Notes under the pieces: generated by a model
Told to the model about the DNA's origin: nothing
The model's database searches: none
The model's input: only the letters and a program-made list of their open reading frames with translations
Position numbers and translations under genes: made by a program
Assembly (NCBI GenBank): GCA_964465145.1
Contig: CAYXJR010000036.1
Coordinates: 1-40,500 of the forward strand
Source: JAUVKA01 sp964465145
Lineage (GTDB): Bacteria > Bacteroidota > Bacteroidia > Bacteroidales > UBA12481
Direction of reading: 5' to 3'
DNA: 40,500 nt
In this document: positions 24,818 to 33,060 of the stretch, piece after piece
How the letters are laid out: each line of letters begins with the position of its first letter
Numbering within the stretch: position 1 is the first letter of the stretch

Positions 24818-25378
24818 ATGGACCTTGAAGTGAAAATTCCGAAACCCATAAGTTTCAATCCGCTGAAGCATCATAAAGAAGAAATCCTTTATTTTCTTGA
24901 AAATGCAGCAGAAATTGAATTTAAGGATTTAATTGATTCAGTTTGTCATAACCATGTAGACATATATACCGGGAGCATTTCATCGAATGATATTTCTGAT
25001 TCGGTAATTATTTCCCTGAAAGAAAAGGGGGTTTACAATAAGGAGGATTATGAGTACTGGGTCAGGACTGGTAAGGGTTACAGGGTCCTGATACTTGATG
25101 ATAATTCAATATGGATCCTGCGAATAGGGGATACTGCCGAAAGATATATCCATTTCCATCCGGCAAGGTCCGGTAAGTTTACTGTACGGTTCCGGGGATC
25201 AACATTAAAGACTGTCTACCAGTTGAGATCTGATTCTTCTAAAGGTCATGAACCGCTTTCCCTTGAAAGTGTTAATCTGGCCAGGATGCAAATCGGTCTT
25301 TCACCTGTAAAACGACTCGTCCCTGGAAAAGGAATAATGCGATGCTGGGATTTCTTTAATTTGCTGTCTAATGCTTAA
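24818..25378 (+). CDS. Conserved-looking protein of unknown function (186 aa)
   Basis: I do not recognise a family. The 186 residues have no signal peptide or membrane segment, so the product is likely cytoplasmic. The N-terminal 100 residues are mixed (NPLKHHKEEILYFLENA, DIYTGSISSNDISDSVII). The middle contains a beta-rich part with RVLILDDNSIWILRIGD and YIHFHPARSGKFTVRFRGSTLKTV, and the end is basic (GLSPVKRLVPGKGIMRCWDFF). It follows the HAD gene by 11 nt and precedes the rhodanese-like gene by 35 nt, so all three may be co-transcribed. Confidence 0.7.
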   Translation: MDLEVKIPKPISFNPLKHHKEEILYFLENAAEIEFKDLIDSVCHNHVDIYTGSISSNDISDSVIISLKEKGVYNKEDYEYWVRTGKGYRVLILDDNSIWILRIGDTAERYIHFHPARSGKFTVRFRGSTLKTVYQLRSDSSKGHEPLSLESVNLARMQIGLSPVKRLVPGKGIMRCWDFFNLLSNA

Positions 25379-25413
25379 TTTAGAGAGATTATTTTCTTGA
25401 TTCTTAATTTAAC

Positions 25414-25794
25414 ATGGAAGCCGGATTGGTCTTATCACCCCGTGAGGCATACAAACTATGCCAGGCTGGCGCAATCCTTCTGGATATCCGTCCCGAGGCA
25501 ATCAGCATTTATAAAGGGTTTGATGTTCCGGAAGTGCTTTATTGTACCAGGGACCTGATATCCCAGTACTTTGAGGAGATCCCTGCCAACCGGAAAATTA
25601 TCGTTGCTGATTCAACTGGAGTTTATTCCAGGGATGTGTGCCAGATCCTTAGGGATCATGGAATTGAAATTGTGATTGAGCTAGCAGGGGGATTTGTCGA
25701 ATGGGAACATGACGGACTGCCCATAACGATCGATAACAAAGCCAGGTTATCCGGCTCATGCATGTGCCAGCTTAAGTATAGAAGCAGAAGATAG
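25414..25794 (+). CDS. Rhodanese-like domain protein lacking the catalytic Cys
   Basis: A 126-residue single rhodanese-fold domain: ILLDIRPEAISIYKGF near the N-terminus, KIIVADSTGVYSRDVCQIL, and ELAGGFVEWEHDGLPI at the end, all in the expected order. In active rhodaneses the loop after the fourth strand reads C-x-x-G-x-R-S; here it is DSTGVYS, with Asp66 at the cysteine position, so sulfur transfer by the usual route is not expected. A short C-terminal tail has CMC (SGSCMCQLKYRSRR), which might substitute as a thiol or metal site. No signal peptide. Confidence 0.8.
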   Translation: MEAGLVLSPREAYKLCQAGAILLDIRPEAISIYKGFDVPEVLYCTRDLISQYFEEIPANRKIIVADSTGVYSRDVCQILRDHGIEIVIELAGGFVEWEHDGLPITIDNKARLSGSCMCQLKYRSRR

Positions 25795-25815
25795 AGCAGG
25801 AGGGTATTTTAGATT

Positions 25816-25847
25816 TGTAGATTGGTAGATTGGTGTATTGGATTTAA
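25816..25847. repeat. Octamer tandem array (GGTAGATT) x4
   Basis: Units TGTAGATT, GGTAGATT, GGTGTATT, GGATTTAA. It lies between the convergent 3' ends of the rhodanese-like gene and a T9SS cargo gene. The core GGTAGATTGGTGTATTGG is identical to bases 31390-31407, 5.5 kb away. Confidence 0.75.
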
Positions 25848-25854
25848 TTAGTTT

Positions 25855-27312
25855 TTACCTGACGACAAATTTCCCTGAACTGGAATTATTCTCCGAGGAT
25901 AAGATGTAAAAGTATAGGCCGCTGGCCAGGGTTTCAATATTCACAATTCCATTTTCAGACAAAACTTCCTGCAAAACCTTTACTCCTTTAATATCAATGA
26001 ATTCAACCAAGGCCTTTCCCGGGAGAAAATTTCCCTTGAAAGTTACCGATTCCGATGCGGGATTTGGGAAGACAGTAATCCCCTGGATTGTAATTTCGGA
26101 TATTCCGGATGTATTAAAATCAGAATAAAATATTTCACCTCTGGTGGTAATGATCCAATCACCATCTATAAAATCATATTGATTGTATGTCTTAATCATA
26201 TGCCTGAAATATTCAGGAGGATAGTCGTAAGGCAGAATCAAATCCTCATAGGAAAATGAATCATCATGGGTGTATTCATTTTTAAAATTCGCTATTAATG
26301 ATTCAGATTCATTATCCCAATAGTACAAAGCCATGGAAACCAGGTCTCCGTTGGTGTTGAAATTATATTCCCATTTATCCGAAACCTGCCAGTCGTTAAT
26401 GTCGTAATTCCAATAAGAAGATGTTTCAGAAATTCTATTCCCATTTGAGTCATATATGAAAAACGCCTGATAATCCGGGTGCCATTCCGGGCTTTCCCCG
26501 TCTGTAGTAAAACTTGTTTCAGATTCAATTTTATTATTGGAGGTGTAGGTATATTCAGATTTATTAATTGCCAGCCAGCCGGTGTCCTCATCAGGATACA
26601 TGTATGTGATTTCCCGTATCAGATTAGCCTGTAGGTCATAAAAATATCTGATTTTCATCTGATCGAGTTCATTGATCTCCCCATCGTAATTAGTGTCCAC
26701 CCCACCATGGGTTATAGAAACAAGAAGGCCATCAAAATATTCATATGTATATACTCCATAGCTCTCCCAATCATTGCTGTCTTCATCCCACATAAAATCA
26801 AGGTCGTATTTCTTCTGTCCAGTTTCATAAATATATTCTGATTTAAGAAATGCCATCCACTGGCTGTCATATTCGTCCCATAAATAAAAGACATACAGGC
26901 TCTGGTTGCCATCAGAATTATACTCGGATTCCTCCTTGAGATATCCTATCCATTCCTCATCCAGGGAGTCTCTGAAGTAATAAGCAAGCAATATTTGTTT
27001 GCCCTTGTCGTCATAAATATATTCCTCTTTGCTCTCCAGTAACCATTTATTCTCATCGAGATCAAATACCTCTGATACAACACTATCCAGCTTTTGTTTA
27101 CCTGCAAGGGATGCTTTTTGCCGGTTTTTCTGGTCTGATTGGGTGAGAAACAGTGTTTTTCCCGGAAAAAGCCCCCGGTCAAAATCCTCTATTAAGCTAT
27201 TCCGGTGTTGATTTTTTTTAAGCGCTTCAAGGTGGGATCCGGATTTAACCGTTTGTGCCGGCACGGCAGACGCCAAAACGCTAAGAATTACCAGGGCAAT
27301 CAGAGTTTTCAT
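25855..27312 (-). CDS. T9SS cargo protein with YD-like repeats
   Basis: From ATG 27312 (MKTLIALVILSVLASAVPAQ, a good signal peptide) the product is 485 residues; the frame is open 28 codons further upstream, but that part has no signal-like start. The body has repeated blocks of roughly 40-50 residues with the pattern W....K.EY.YD..G (KEEYIYDDKG, KSEYIYETGQ, KSEYTYTSNN, KNEYTHDDSF), like loosely degenerate YD-type repeats. The C-terminus is a type A T9SS sorting domain: VFPNPASESVTFKG, VEFIDIKGVKVLQ, and LASGLYFYILSS ending FVVR. A surface or secreted protein of unknown role. Confidence 0.85.
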   Translation of the reverse strand: MKTLIALVILSVLASAVPAQTVKSGSHLEALKKNQHRNSLIEDFDRGLFPGKTLFLTQSDQKNRQKASLAGKQKLDSVVSEVFDLDENKWLLESKEEYIYDDKGKQILLAYYFRDSLDEEWIGYLKEESEYNSDGNQSLYVFYLWDEYDSQWMAFLKSEYIYETGQKKYDLDFMWDEDSNDWESYGVYTYEYFDGLLVSITHGGVDTNYDGEINELDQMKIRYFYDLQANLIREITYMYPDEDTGWLAINKSEYTYTSNNKIESETSFTTDGESPEWHPDYQAFFIYDSNGNRISETSSYWNYDINDWQVSDKWEYNFNTNGDLVSMALYYWDNESESLIANFKNEYTHDDSFSYEDLILPYDYPPEYFRHMIKTYNQYDFIDGDWIITTRGEIFYSDFNTSGISEITIQGITVFPNPASESVTFKGNFLPGKALVEFIDIKGVKVLQEVLSENGIVNIETLASGLYFYILSSENNSSSGKFVVR

Positions 27313-27501
27313 ACTTAAATAATTTAAAGTATAGAAGTTGCTAAAATTATTAATTAATATGAGAGCAAAATGGATTTGGAAATTATTTGGCAACAAATAG
27401 TACCGACTAAAAAAAATAGATTTGTCAGGTTGACAATCCAGGAGGTAAATTTGTTTAAAAAATGATTATCTTTTGATCCATTACCTAACCTATTTTCAAT
27501 A

Positions 27502-29439
27502 ATGAAACAACTTCTTAAAATGCGGGCAAGTTTTATTGTATTAATAATCCTAGCCCTTCTCGGGCCGGCTCAATCTAAGGCCATGGCCCAGAAAGTCACT
27601 ATTTCATTCGATCAGTTTCATGGATTCACGGGCACCCAGGATTATCTTAAGGCAGTTTCCAGGGCTTATCCTGATATCACCAAACTGGTAACCATCGGTG
27701 AAAGCACCATGGGGCGGCCGATGTACGTGTTAATCATTTCTAATCGTAAAATCGGCACTCCTGTTGATCAGTTTATAGGATTAAGAAATCCTCGCGGTGA
27801 GGTGGATAATGTGCCTAAAATGGAGTATGATCAAGCCAAACCGGGTCATTGGATATGTGGATCAACACACGGGAATGAATTTACGGGAACAGAAGTTTGT
27901 CTTTATACAATAGACAAACTGGTAAGTGGTTATGGATCGGATGAGGAAATTACCGACCTGGTAGATCATAATGCGTTTTATATCTGCCCGGTCGTCAACC
28001 CCGATGGTGTGTTCAATAGTGTGGAGCGGGATATGCCTCAGCGCGGTAATTCCCTGATGAAGGACGATGATAAGGATGGCAAGATCAATGAAGATGGATA
28101 TGATGACCTGAATAATGATGGGTACATTACCTGGTTCAGATACAAAGACCCCAAAGGGAGGTATGTACAGGATGAGGTTGATCCAAGAGTCATGAACCGC
28201 CTGGGAGAGAATGAGAAAACTGAGAAGGAGAGATGGTCTATGATCCGGGAGGATAAAGATAATGACGGCGATGGCAAGCGAGGAGAGGATGGAGAGCAGG
28301 GCTATGACCTTAACCGTAATTTTCCCGAGGGATGGTTTGATGACGACGGCTACCAGGGAGGAACAGGCGATTATCCCACTTCCGCCCCTGAAGTCAGGGC
28401 TTTAGCAGAGTTCTTCACCAACCACCCTAATATACTGATGGCCCAGTTCTACCATACTTCCGGCGGTTTTACCTACCGGCCAATGGGTTACTCATCCGAC
28501 AAGTCCATGGATGCCAAAGATATTGCCGTTTATGACCTGGTCATGGGTAAAAAGTATGTCGAGCTGCTTGGAGCCGATGTCCCTAAGGCCTGGATGTATC
28601 CGGATTCAATCAGCGATTACAGAAAAATCCTTGAAGAGAAGAAAGTAAATACTTACGCCATCAAGAGGGGCTACGAAATGCCCCGCAGCTGGATTGCCAG
28701 TTACAAGGAGAAGGATGACAAGAGATATGGATTTGGTTTACAGGCCGATTGGGCTTATCAGCAACTCGGAATGTATTCTATTACAACAGAATTATGGAAC
28801 TATCGTACCGACCTGCCTGGCTATACTTTTGAGGGGGAGGATGCTTATACGCAATTCCAACGGGCTGCTATAAAATACCAGGCAGATAATTTTGATGGAA
28901 AACTCTTCCTCGATTGGAAAGCATACAAACATCCAGAGCTGGGCGAAGGAGAGATCGGCGGCTGGAGAGCTCAATATGGAAGCAGTAATGCTTTCCCCGG
29001 GGAATCACTTTTGAAAATATGTGAAACACACTGGCAATACGAAAAATGGAGAGCAGGATTATTACCAAGGGTTAGCATAAAGGAAGCCACAGGCAAACTT
29101 GTTCAAAAGGTTGGCCCTTACCGCATTATTGAGGTAAGTGCGAAAATTGAGAATAATGGAAAACTGGCCACACATCTGGCGCGTGGAACAAGCCTTGCAA
29201 GAAACAGGCAGGATGTTGTATGGCTTACGGGCGACAGGGATGAGGTAACATTCCTCCAGGGTGCACCATACCAAAAGATTGGCGTCCTGGAAGGCACTAT
29301 GAAAATCCCTACCCAGAAGTCAGCGAAGAATAATGCAGAGGTTAAATGGCTTGTGAAAGTTAAGGGCAATTCGCCTTTGAAAATCGTAGCCACCTCCCAA
29401 AAAGGCGGTACAGCAGTTAAAGAAGTTGAAATTAATTAA
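27502..29439 (+). CDS. Secreted M14 zinc carboxypeptidase, first of a tandem pair
   Basis: A 645-residue exported peptidase (signal to about residue 29). M14 residues are in place: zinc ligands His123 and Glu126 (STHGNEF) and His318 (QFYHTSG), the substrate-binding NRN at 271-273, and Glu430 (TTELW) as the catalytic glutamate. The domain carries two acidic inserts, at about 187-210 (DDDKDGKINEDGYDDLNNDG) and 250-268 (DKDNDGDGKRGEDGEQG). These have the DxDxDG spacing of calcium-binding loops and are unusual within an M14 domain. The C-terminus is beta-rich without a T9SS signature. The gene is 14 nt from its paralogue, so the pair is an operon. Confidence 0.9.
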   Translation: MKQLLKMRASFIVLIILALLGPAQSKAMAQKVTISFDQFHGFTGTQDYLKAVSRAYPDITKLVTIGESTMGRPMYVLIISNRKIGTPVDQFIGLRNPRGEVDNVPKMEYDQAKPGHWICGSTHGNEFTGTEVCLYTIDKLVSGYGSDEEITDLVDHNAFYICPVVNPDGVFNSVERDMPQRGNSLMKDDDKDGKINEDGYDDLNNDGYITWFRYKDPKGRYVQDEVDPRVMNRLGENEKTEKERWSMIREDKDNDGDGKRGEDGEQGYDLNRNFPEGWFDDDGYQGGTGDYPTSAPEVRALAEFFTNHPNILMAQFYHTSGGFTYRPMGYSSDKSMDAKDIAVYDLVMGKKYVELLGADVPKAWMYPDSISDYRKILEEKKVNTYAIKRGYEMPRSWIASYKEKDDKRYGFGLQADWAYQQLGMYSITTELWNYRTDLPGYTFEGEDAYTQFQRAAIKYQADNFDGKLFLDWKAYKHPELGEGEIGGWRAQYGSSNAFPGESLLKICETHWQYEKWRAGLLPRVSIKEATGKLVQKVGPYRIIEVSAKIENNGKLATHLARGTSLARNRQDVVWLTGDRDEVTFLQGAPYQKIGVLEGTMKIPTQKSAKNNAEVKWLVKVKGNSPLKIVATSQKGGTAVKEVEIN

Positions 29440-29453
29440 GGGAGGGACAAATC

Positions 29454-31394
29454 ATGAAAAGAATATATAAAAACGTATCCAATATGAGGATCATGGGCTT
29501 AGCATTTTTGTTTATCCTGGGTATGGTTTCAACCCGGCTGACTGCTCAAAATAAATTACAGGAATCACCCGGAGGATATCATGGTGAGATGGATTTTCCC
29601 GTGAGCTGGAAAAGATATTACTCTTATACCGAATGGACCCGAATGATGAAGGACATAGCCGAAAAATATCCCAACATGGCCTCTGTTGAAAGTATTGGCA
29701 AGAGCCGTATGGGCAGGGATCAGTTTCTTATTACCATCACCAATAAAAGCACAGGAGATCACAATTCAAAAACTGCAATGTGGGTTGATGGGGCTGTCCA
29801 TGGTAATGAAGTCAATGGAGTTACCTGTTCCTTATACCTAATGTGGTATTTATTAACCCGTTATGATTATGATGCATACGTGCATGAACTGGTCGACAAC
29901 TATACTTTTTACATTCTACCGGGTTTGAATGTTGACGGGAATGCATCGTTTGTAGAGTTCCCCAATACTGCAACCAATCCCAGGGAACCATACCGGCCTG
30001 AGGACGATGATGGTGATGGTTTGTATGATGAGGACCAGACAGAAGATGTTGACGGCGACGGCCAGTTATCCTATATGTATGTTGAAGATCCGAAAGGCAA
30101 TTTAAAACTCTCAACGGATAAACGCCAGTTTGTGTCAATCGGGGAGGAAAAAGATTATCCGGGTTTGCGCTTCAAGCGCATTGGATCAGAAGGTTTTGAT
30201 AATGATGGCGATGGAAATATCAATGAAGATGATGTTGGAGGACCTGATCCCAACAGGAATTACCCCTACGGCTGGGTGCTGTCGGCAGGTGACCCATATC
30301 CTATGTCGGAGAACTGCACAAGGAATGCTTATAATTTTCAACTTGCCCATCCGAATATTTTTGCAAGTTTCCATTATCACAATACCGGGCGCCTGATAAT
30401 GTTCACTGCACCCCAGCCCGTTAAAGAAACCAGGGCACAACAGGGACAGGCTGCTGGACCTTATGGAAGCGGGGGTTCAGGACGAGGCTCTGTTGAAGAG
30501 CGGCTGGCCGAGATGAGAAAGGTAAACAAATATGCTCAACTGTTCGACCGACAGGTGCCGAGGGAATTTCAGCACGATATGGATGTCCAGACCCAGATAG
30601 TTACTATGGGAGCAAGGATACTAAAGAATTACCGCCCGACATTTTCGGGATTATCCGGACAGGCCCAGGCCGCTTCGTATAACATGCTGGGGGCTTACGC
30701 ATACCTTATTGAGCTATGGGGTTCACCGGCTTTCGATGCCGATGTGAATGACGACGGCAGGGTATCGGATGAGGAATATATGGATTGGATAGATATTGAA
30801 CTGACAGGTGAGGGCTGGATCGATCCTCATCCATTTGATCATCCTGACCTCGGTAATATTTGGATTGGCGGTTCGGCAAAAAAACACGTTGGACGAACTC
30901 CACCAGCCAGATATATTGAGTCGGAAGCCCTTCGCCAGGCCCAGTTTGTTTTGTATTGTGCAAGCCAATTCCCTAAAGTTGAAGTCGATGATATTGAGTT
31001 TACCGACCTCGGTGATGGATTGTTTTGGGTAGATGTAACCGTGAAAAACGAGAGTACCTATCCTACTGCATCGGACAGGAACAAGAAATTGGAAAGGATT
31101 AACAAGGACAGGCTGATATTCAATTCATCAGACAATATCGAACTTATCCCTCTTGATGAAAAGCTGCCTATTATCGATCCTCTGGAAGGCAGGGGAGGCG
31201 GGTATGGCTTCGGCCGTCAATCAAGTTCTTCAGGTATGCAGCCTGGTTCAGGCAAAGAAATCAAGCTATGGCTGAATGGTAAAAGCTCCACAACATACCG
31301 TTATCTCGTCAATAATAAGGGAGGTAAAGGATGGGTCGAAGTTGAAGTTATTTCAGAGAGGGGAGGGAAGGACAAAAAAAGAGTTGATTGGTAG
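29454..31394 (+). CDS. Secreted M14 zinc carboxypeptidase, second of a tandem pair
   Basis: A 646-residue paralogue of the preceding gene, with a signal ending near residue 31 (RLTAQ). Zinc ligands His116 and Glu119 (AVHGNEV) and His309 (HYHNTG), NRN at 267-269, and the LIELWG motif with the catalytic Glu are present. Acidic DxDxDG inserts are again found (about 183-204, DDDGDGLYDEDQTEDVDGDG, and 249-259, DNDGDGNINEDD). Translation probably depends on the AGGGAGG 10 nt upstream. The stop codon (31392-31394) lies inside the octamer array that starts at 31390. No sorting domain. Confidence 0.9.
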   Translation: MKRIYKNVSNMRIMGLAFLFILGMVSTRLTAQNKLQESPGGYHGEMDFPVSWKRYYSYTEWTRMMKDIAEKYPNMASVESIGKSRMGRDQFLITITNKSTGDHNSKTAMWVDGAVHGNEVNGVTCSLYLMWYLLTRYDYDAYVHELVDNYTFYILPGLNVDGNASFVEFPNTATNPREPYRPEDDDGDGLYDEDQTEDVDGDGQLSYMYVEDPKGNLKLSTDKRQFVSIGEEKDYPGLRFKRIGSEGFDNDGDGNINEDDVGGPDPNRNYPYGWVLSAGDPYPMSENCTRNAYNFQLAHPNIFASFHYHNTGRLIMFTAPQPVKETRAQQGQAAGPYGSGGSGRGSVEERLAEMRKVNKYAQLFDRQVPREFQHDMDVQTQIVTMGARILKNYRPTFSGLSGQAQAASYNMLGAYAYLIELWGSPAFDADVNDDGRVSDEEYMDWIDIELTGEGWIDPHPFDHPDLGNIWIGGSAKKHVGRTPPARYIESEALRQAQFVLYCASQFPKVEVDDIEFTDLGDGLFWVDVTVKNESTYPTASDRNKKLERINKDRLIFNSSDNIELIPLDEKLPIIDPLEGRGGGYGFGRQSSSSGMQPGSGKEIKLWLNGKSSTTYRYLVNNKGGKGWVEVEVISERGGKDKKRVDW

Positions 31395-31437
31395 ATTGGT
31401 GTATTGGTATATTAGGAGATTGGTATATTAGGAGGAG
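31390..31437. repeat. Octamer tandem array (GGTAGATT) x6 containing a stop codon
   Basis: Six 8-nt units: GGTAGATT, GGTGTATT, GGTATATT, AGGAGATT, GGTATATT, AGGAGGAG. The stop codon TAG of the second M14 gene is the TAG of the first unit. It also lies between two convergent genes, 17 nt before the 3' end of the hydrolase gene on the other strand. Confidence 0.82.
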
Positions 31438-31453
31438 CCTCGTTTGTCGGATT

Positions 31454-32410
31454 CTAATCTTCATTATTACCCATAATAAAATTCACTATCAATTCTATCA
31501 GTCCATCTTTCAGCGGAAGGTCAGGCATACTGTAGGTGCCAAGATTTTTCATGCGATCGATTTCTGCCTCTTTAAGGATATGGTTCATCCCTACGATAAT
31601 ATGCTTCTGGGCAACAGGATTCGCTGCTGCGAGATTATCGGCATCCTCAATAGTAACCTGGATATCAGTTGAACCCTGGATTATCAAAACTGGTTTGTCG
31701 AGCCTGGCTATTTCTTTTCTCGGGTCATGCTTAAACCAGGAGATTATATATGGCTGGACACTGGGCCGGAAAAGTGAAAACAGCATCGGAGGAACTGAAT
31801 CTACTGTCTCACCCTTTTCCAGTTTCTCCAGTATGGGTAACGACTGTTCTAAAACAATTGGAGGCTGGGCTTTAAGTTGTTTTCGAATGATTATTCCCGC
31901 CGGTTCTCCGGCTCCGGCAATCGAAATATATTTATCTACTTTATCCTGTTGAGAAATTATCATCCCAATCAATGAACCTTCGCTGTGCCCGATGATAATA
32001 ATATCATCAAATCGATTATCCTTATCAAGCAGATTTACCCATCCTTTTGCATCGTCAACATAGAAATCAAATCGCAAATCAATCTCTTTCATCCCGGCAG
32101 TAAAGCTTTTTCCTACACCTCTTTTATCGTATCTCAGAGATGCAATTCCATTTTCAGCAAGACCTTCGGCCAGCATTTTAAGAGAATTGTTTTTCATTTG
32201 AATGTTATTCCCGTCCCTGTCGGTTGGCCCGGATCCGGCAATAATCAATGCTACTGGTCCCGGCTTATCAGTATCGGGAATGAGTAGGGTCCCTTCAATA
32301 TCTCCAGTTGCCGTTTCAAGTTTGACAATTGTCTCCGTTTGTCCGAAAGCATTTGTAAAGACAAGCTCAAGGATAAGGAGCAGAGTAGTAAAACGTATTT
32401 TATTCATCAT
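31454..32410 (-). CDS. Exported alpha/beta hydrolase
   Basis: A 318-residue protein with an N-terminal signal ending near AFGQ (residue 24). The alpha/beta-hydrolase core shows an oxyanion region (ALIIAGSGPTDRDGN), the nucleophile elbow GHSEGS with Ser143, an acid near GSTDIQV and a His in GMNHIL. Many Bacteroidetes esterases and peptidase S9/S33-type hydrolases have this layout, and the substrate cannot be inferred. ATG 32410 is followed by a second ATG, which may be the real start. It is transcribed alone, with M14 genes convergent on one side. Confidence 0.85.
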   Translation of the reverse strand: MMNKIRFTTLLLILELVFTNAFGQTETIVKLETATGDIEGTLLIPDTDKPGPVALIIAGSGPTDRDGNNIQMKNNSLKMLAEGLAENGIASLRYDKRGVGKSFTAGMKEIDLRFDFYVDDAKGWVNLLDKDNRFDDIIIIGHSEGSLIGMIISQQDKVDKYISIAGAGEPAGIIIRKQLKAQPPIVLEQSLPILEKLEKGETVDSVPPMLFSLFRPSVQPYIISWFKHDPRKEIARLDKPVLIIQGSTDIQVTIEDADNLAAANPVAQKHIIVGMNHILKEAEIDRMKNLGTYSMPDLPLKDGLIELIVNFIMGNNED

Positions 32411-32724
32411 TGAGCTTTTATTAAGAAATTGTCAGTGTACTTTTTTAAAAACCAGAAAAAGATGGAAAAGTGTCACAATAGCTGTTCATTCATGCAAAAA
32501 AAGTGAAGATATGGCATGTATTTTGTCCTGGAATAGTGTTTGAGAAATTTAGTTTAGATATTTTGTTTAACCAAAAAAACGGAGGACTAAATTATATCAT
32601 TAGTTAAATTTTCCAACCAGTTTTCGACACTGTTCGTCGGATTTTTTATGCTGCTATATTAATTTTCACCATACCTGGCGTTTATTTATCTCTTTCAAAA
32701 CTAATAAAATCGGGAGAAAATGGA

Positions 32725-32806
32725 GATGACGGATGACGGATAACGGATGCTGGAGCGCAGCGACAGTCCCGGCTTGCCGGGAACGGATAACGGATAACGG
32801 ATGAAC
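32725..32806. repeat. Heptamer array (GATNACG) interrupted by a REP-like hairpin
   Basis: GATGACG x2, GATAACG and GATGCTG run into a GC-rich insert of about 30 nt, then GATAACG x2 and GATGAAC. The insert holds two small hairpins: GCTG-GAGCG-CAGC, and the perfect stem TCCCGGC-TT-GCCGGGA at 32767-32782. Its base composition differs sharply from the neighbouring DNA. The outer units are the same as those at 11169-11245. Confidence 0.82.
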
Positions 32807-32822
32807 AAGAAAAAGGATATTA

Positions 32823-32857
32823 GATGTAGGATGTAGGATGTAGGATATAGGATATCT
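32823..32857. repeat. Heptamer tandem array (GATGTAG) x5
   Basis: Units GATGTAG three times, then GATATAG and GATATCT, a distinct heptamer family 16 nt after the GATNACG array. Single words of this type (TTAGATGTAGG, TTGGATGTTAGAT) recur near 11142, 17170 and 18774. Confidence 0.8.
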
Positions 32858-32980
32858 CGATTTACCGTGTCCCCCGTCTCCCCAAAAAAGCCATCCTGCC
32901 TCAACAAAGGCAAATGCCAGTTATGTATAATAAAGTTTAATTAATCAGGGAAATTCCTGCGAAATTCAGTAATTTTATAA

Positions 32981-33040
32981 GGGGAACTGTGAACAGGGAA
33001 TGGGGAATTGGGAACGGTTAACTGTGAACGGGGAATGGAT
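32981..33040. repeat. Degenerate repeat just upstream of the beta-barrel gene
   Basis: Two copies of ACTGTGAACNGGGAATGG about 35 nt apart, separated by GGAATTGGGAACGG-type words, ending 20 nt before the ATG at 33061. Similar GGGAACGGGG words follow the DUF2807 gene near 14578. Confidence 0.6.
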
Positions 33041-33060
33041 AATACTTAAAAAAATTCATT

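Larger units (their letters stand above)
32411..33060. other. 650-bp divergent gap with repeats and no gene
   Basis: The space between the hydrolase gene (-) and the beta-barrel gene (+) has no supported gene. Its first 310 nt are AT-rich and unremarkable. From 32725 it holds a heptamer array interrupted by a GC-rich hairpin, a second heptamer array at 32823, and a degenerate longer repeat at 32981-33040, each listed separately. Confidence 0.75.
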
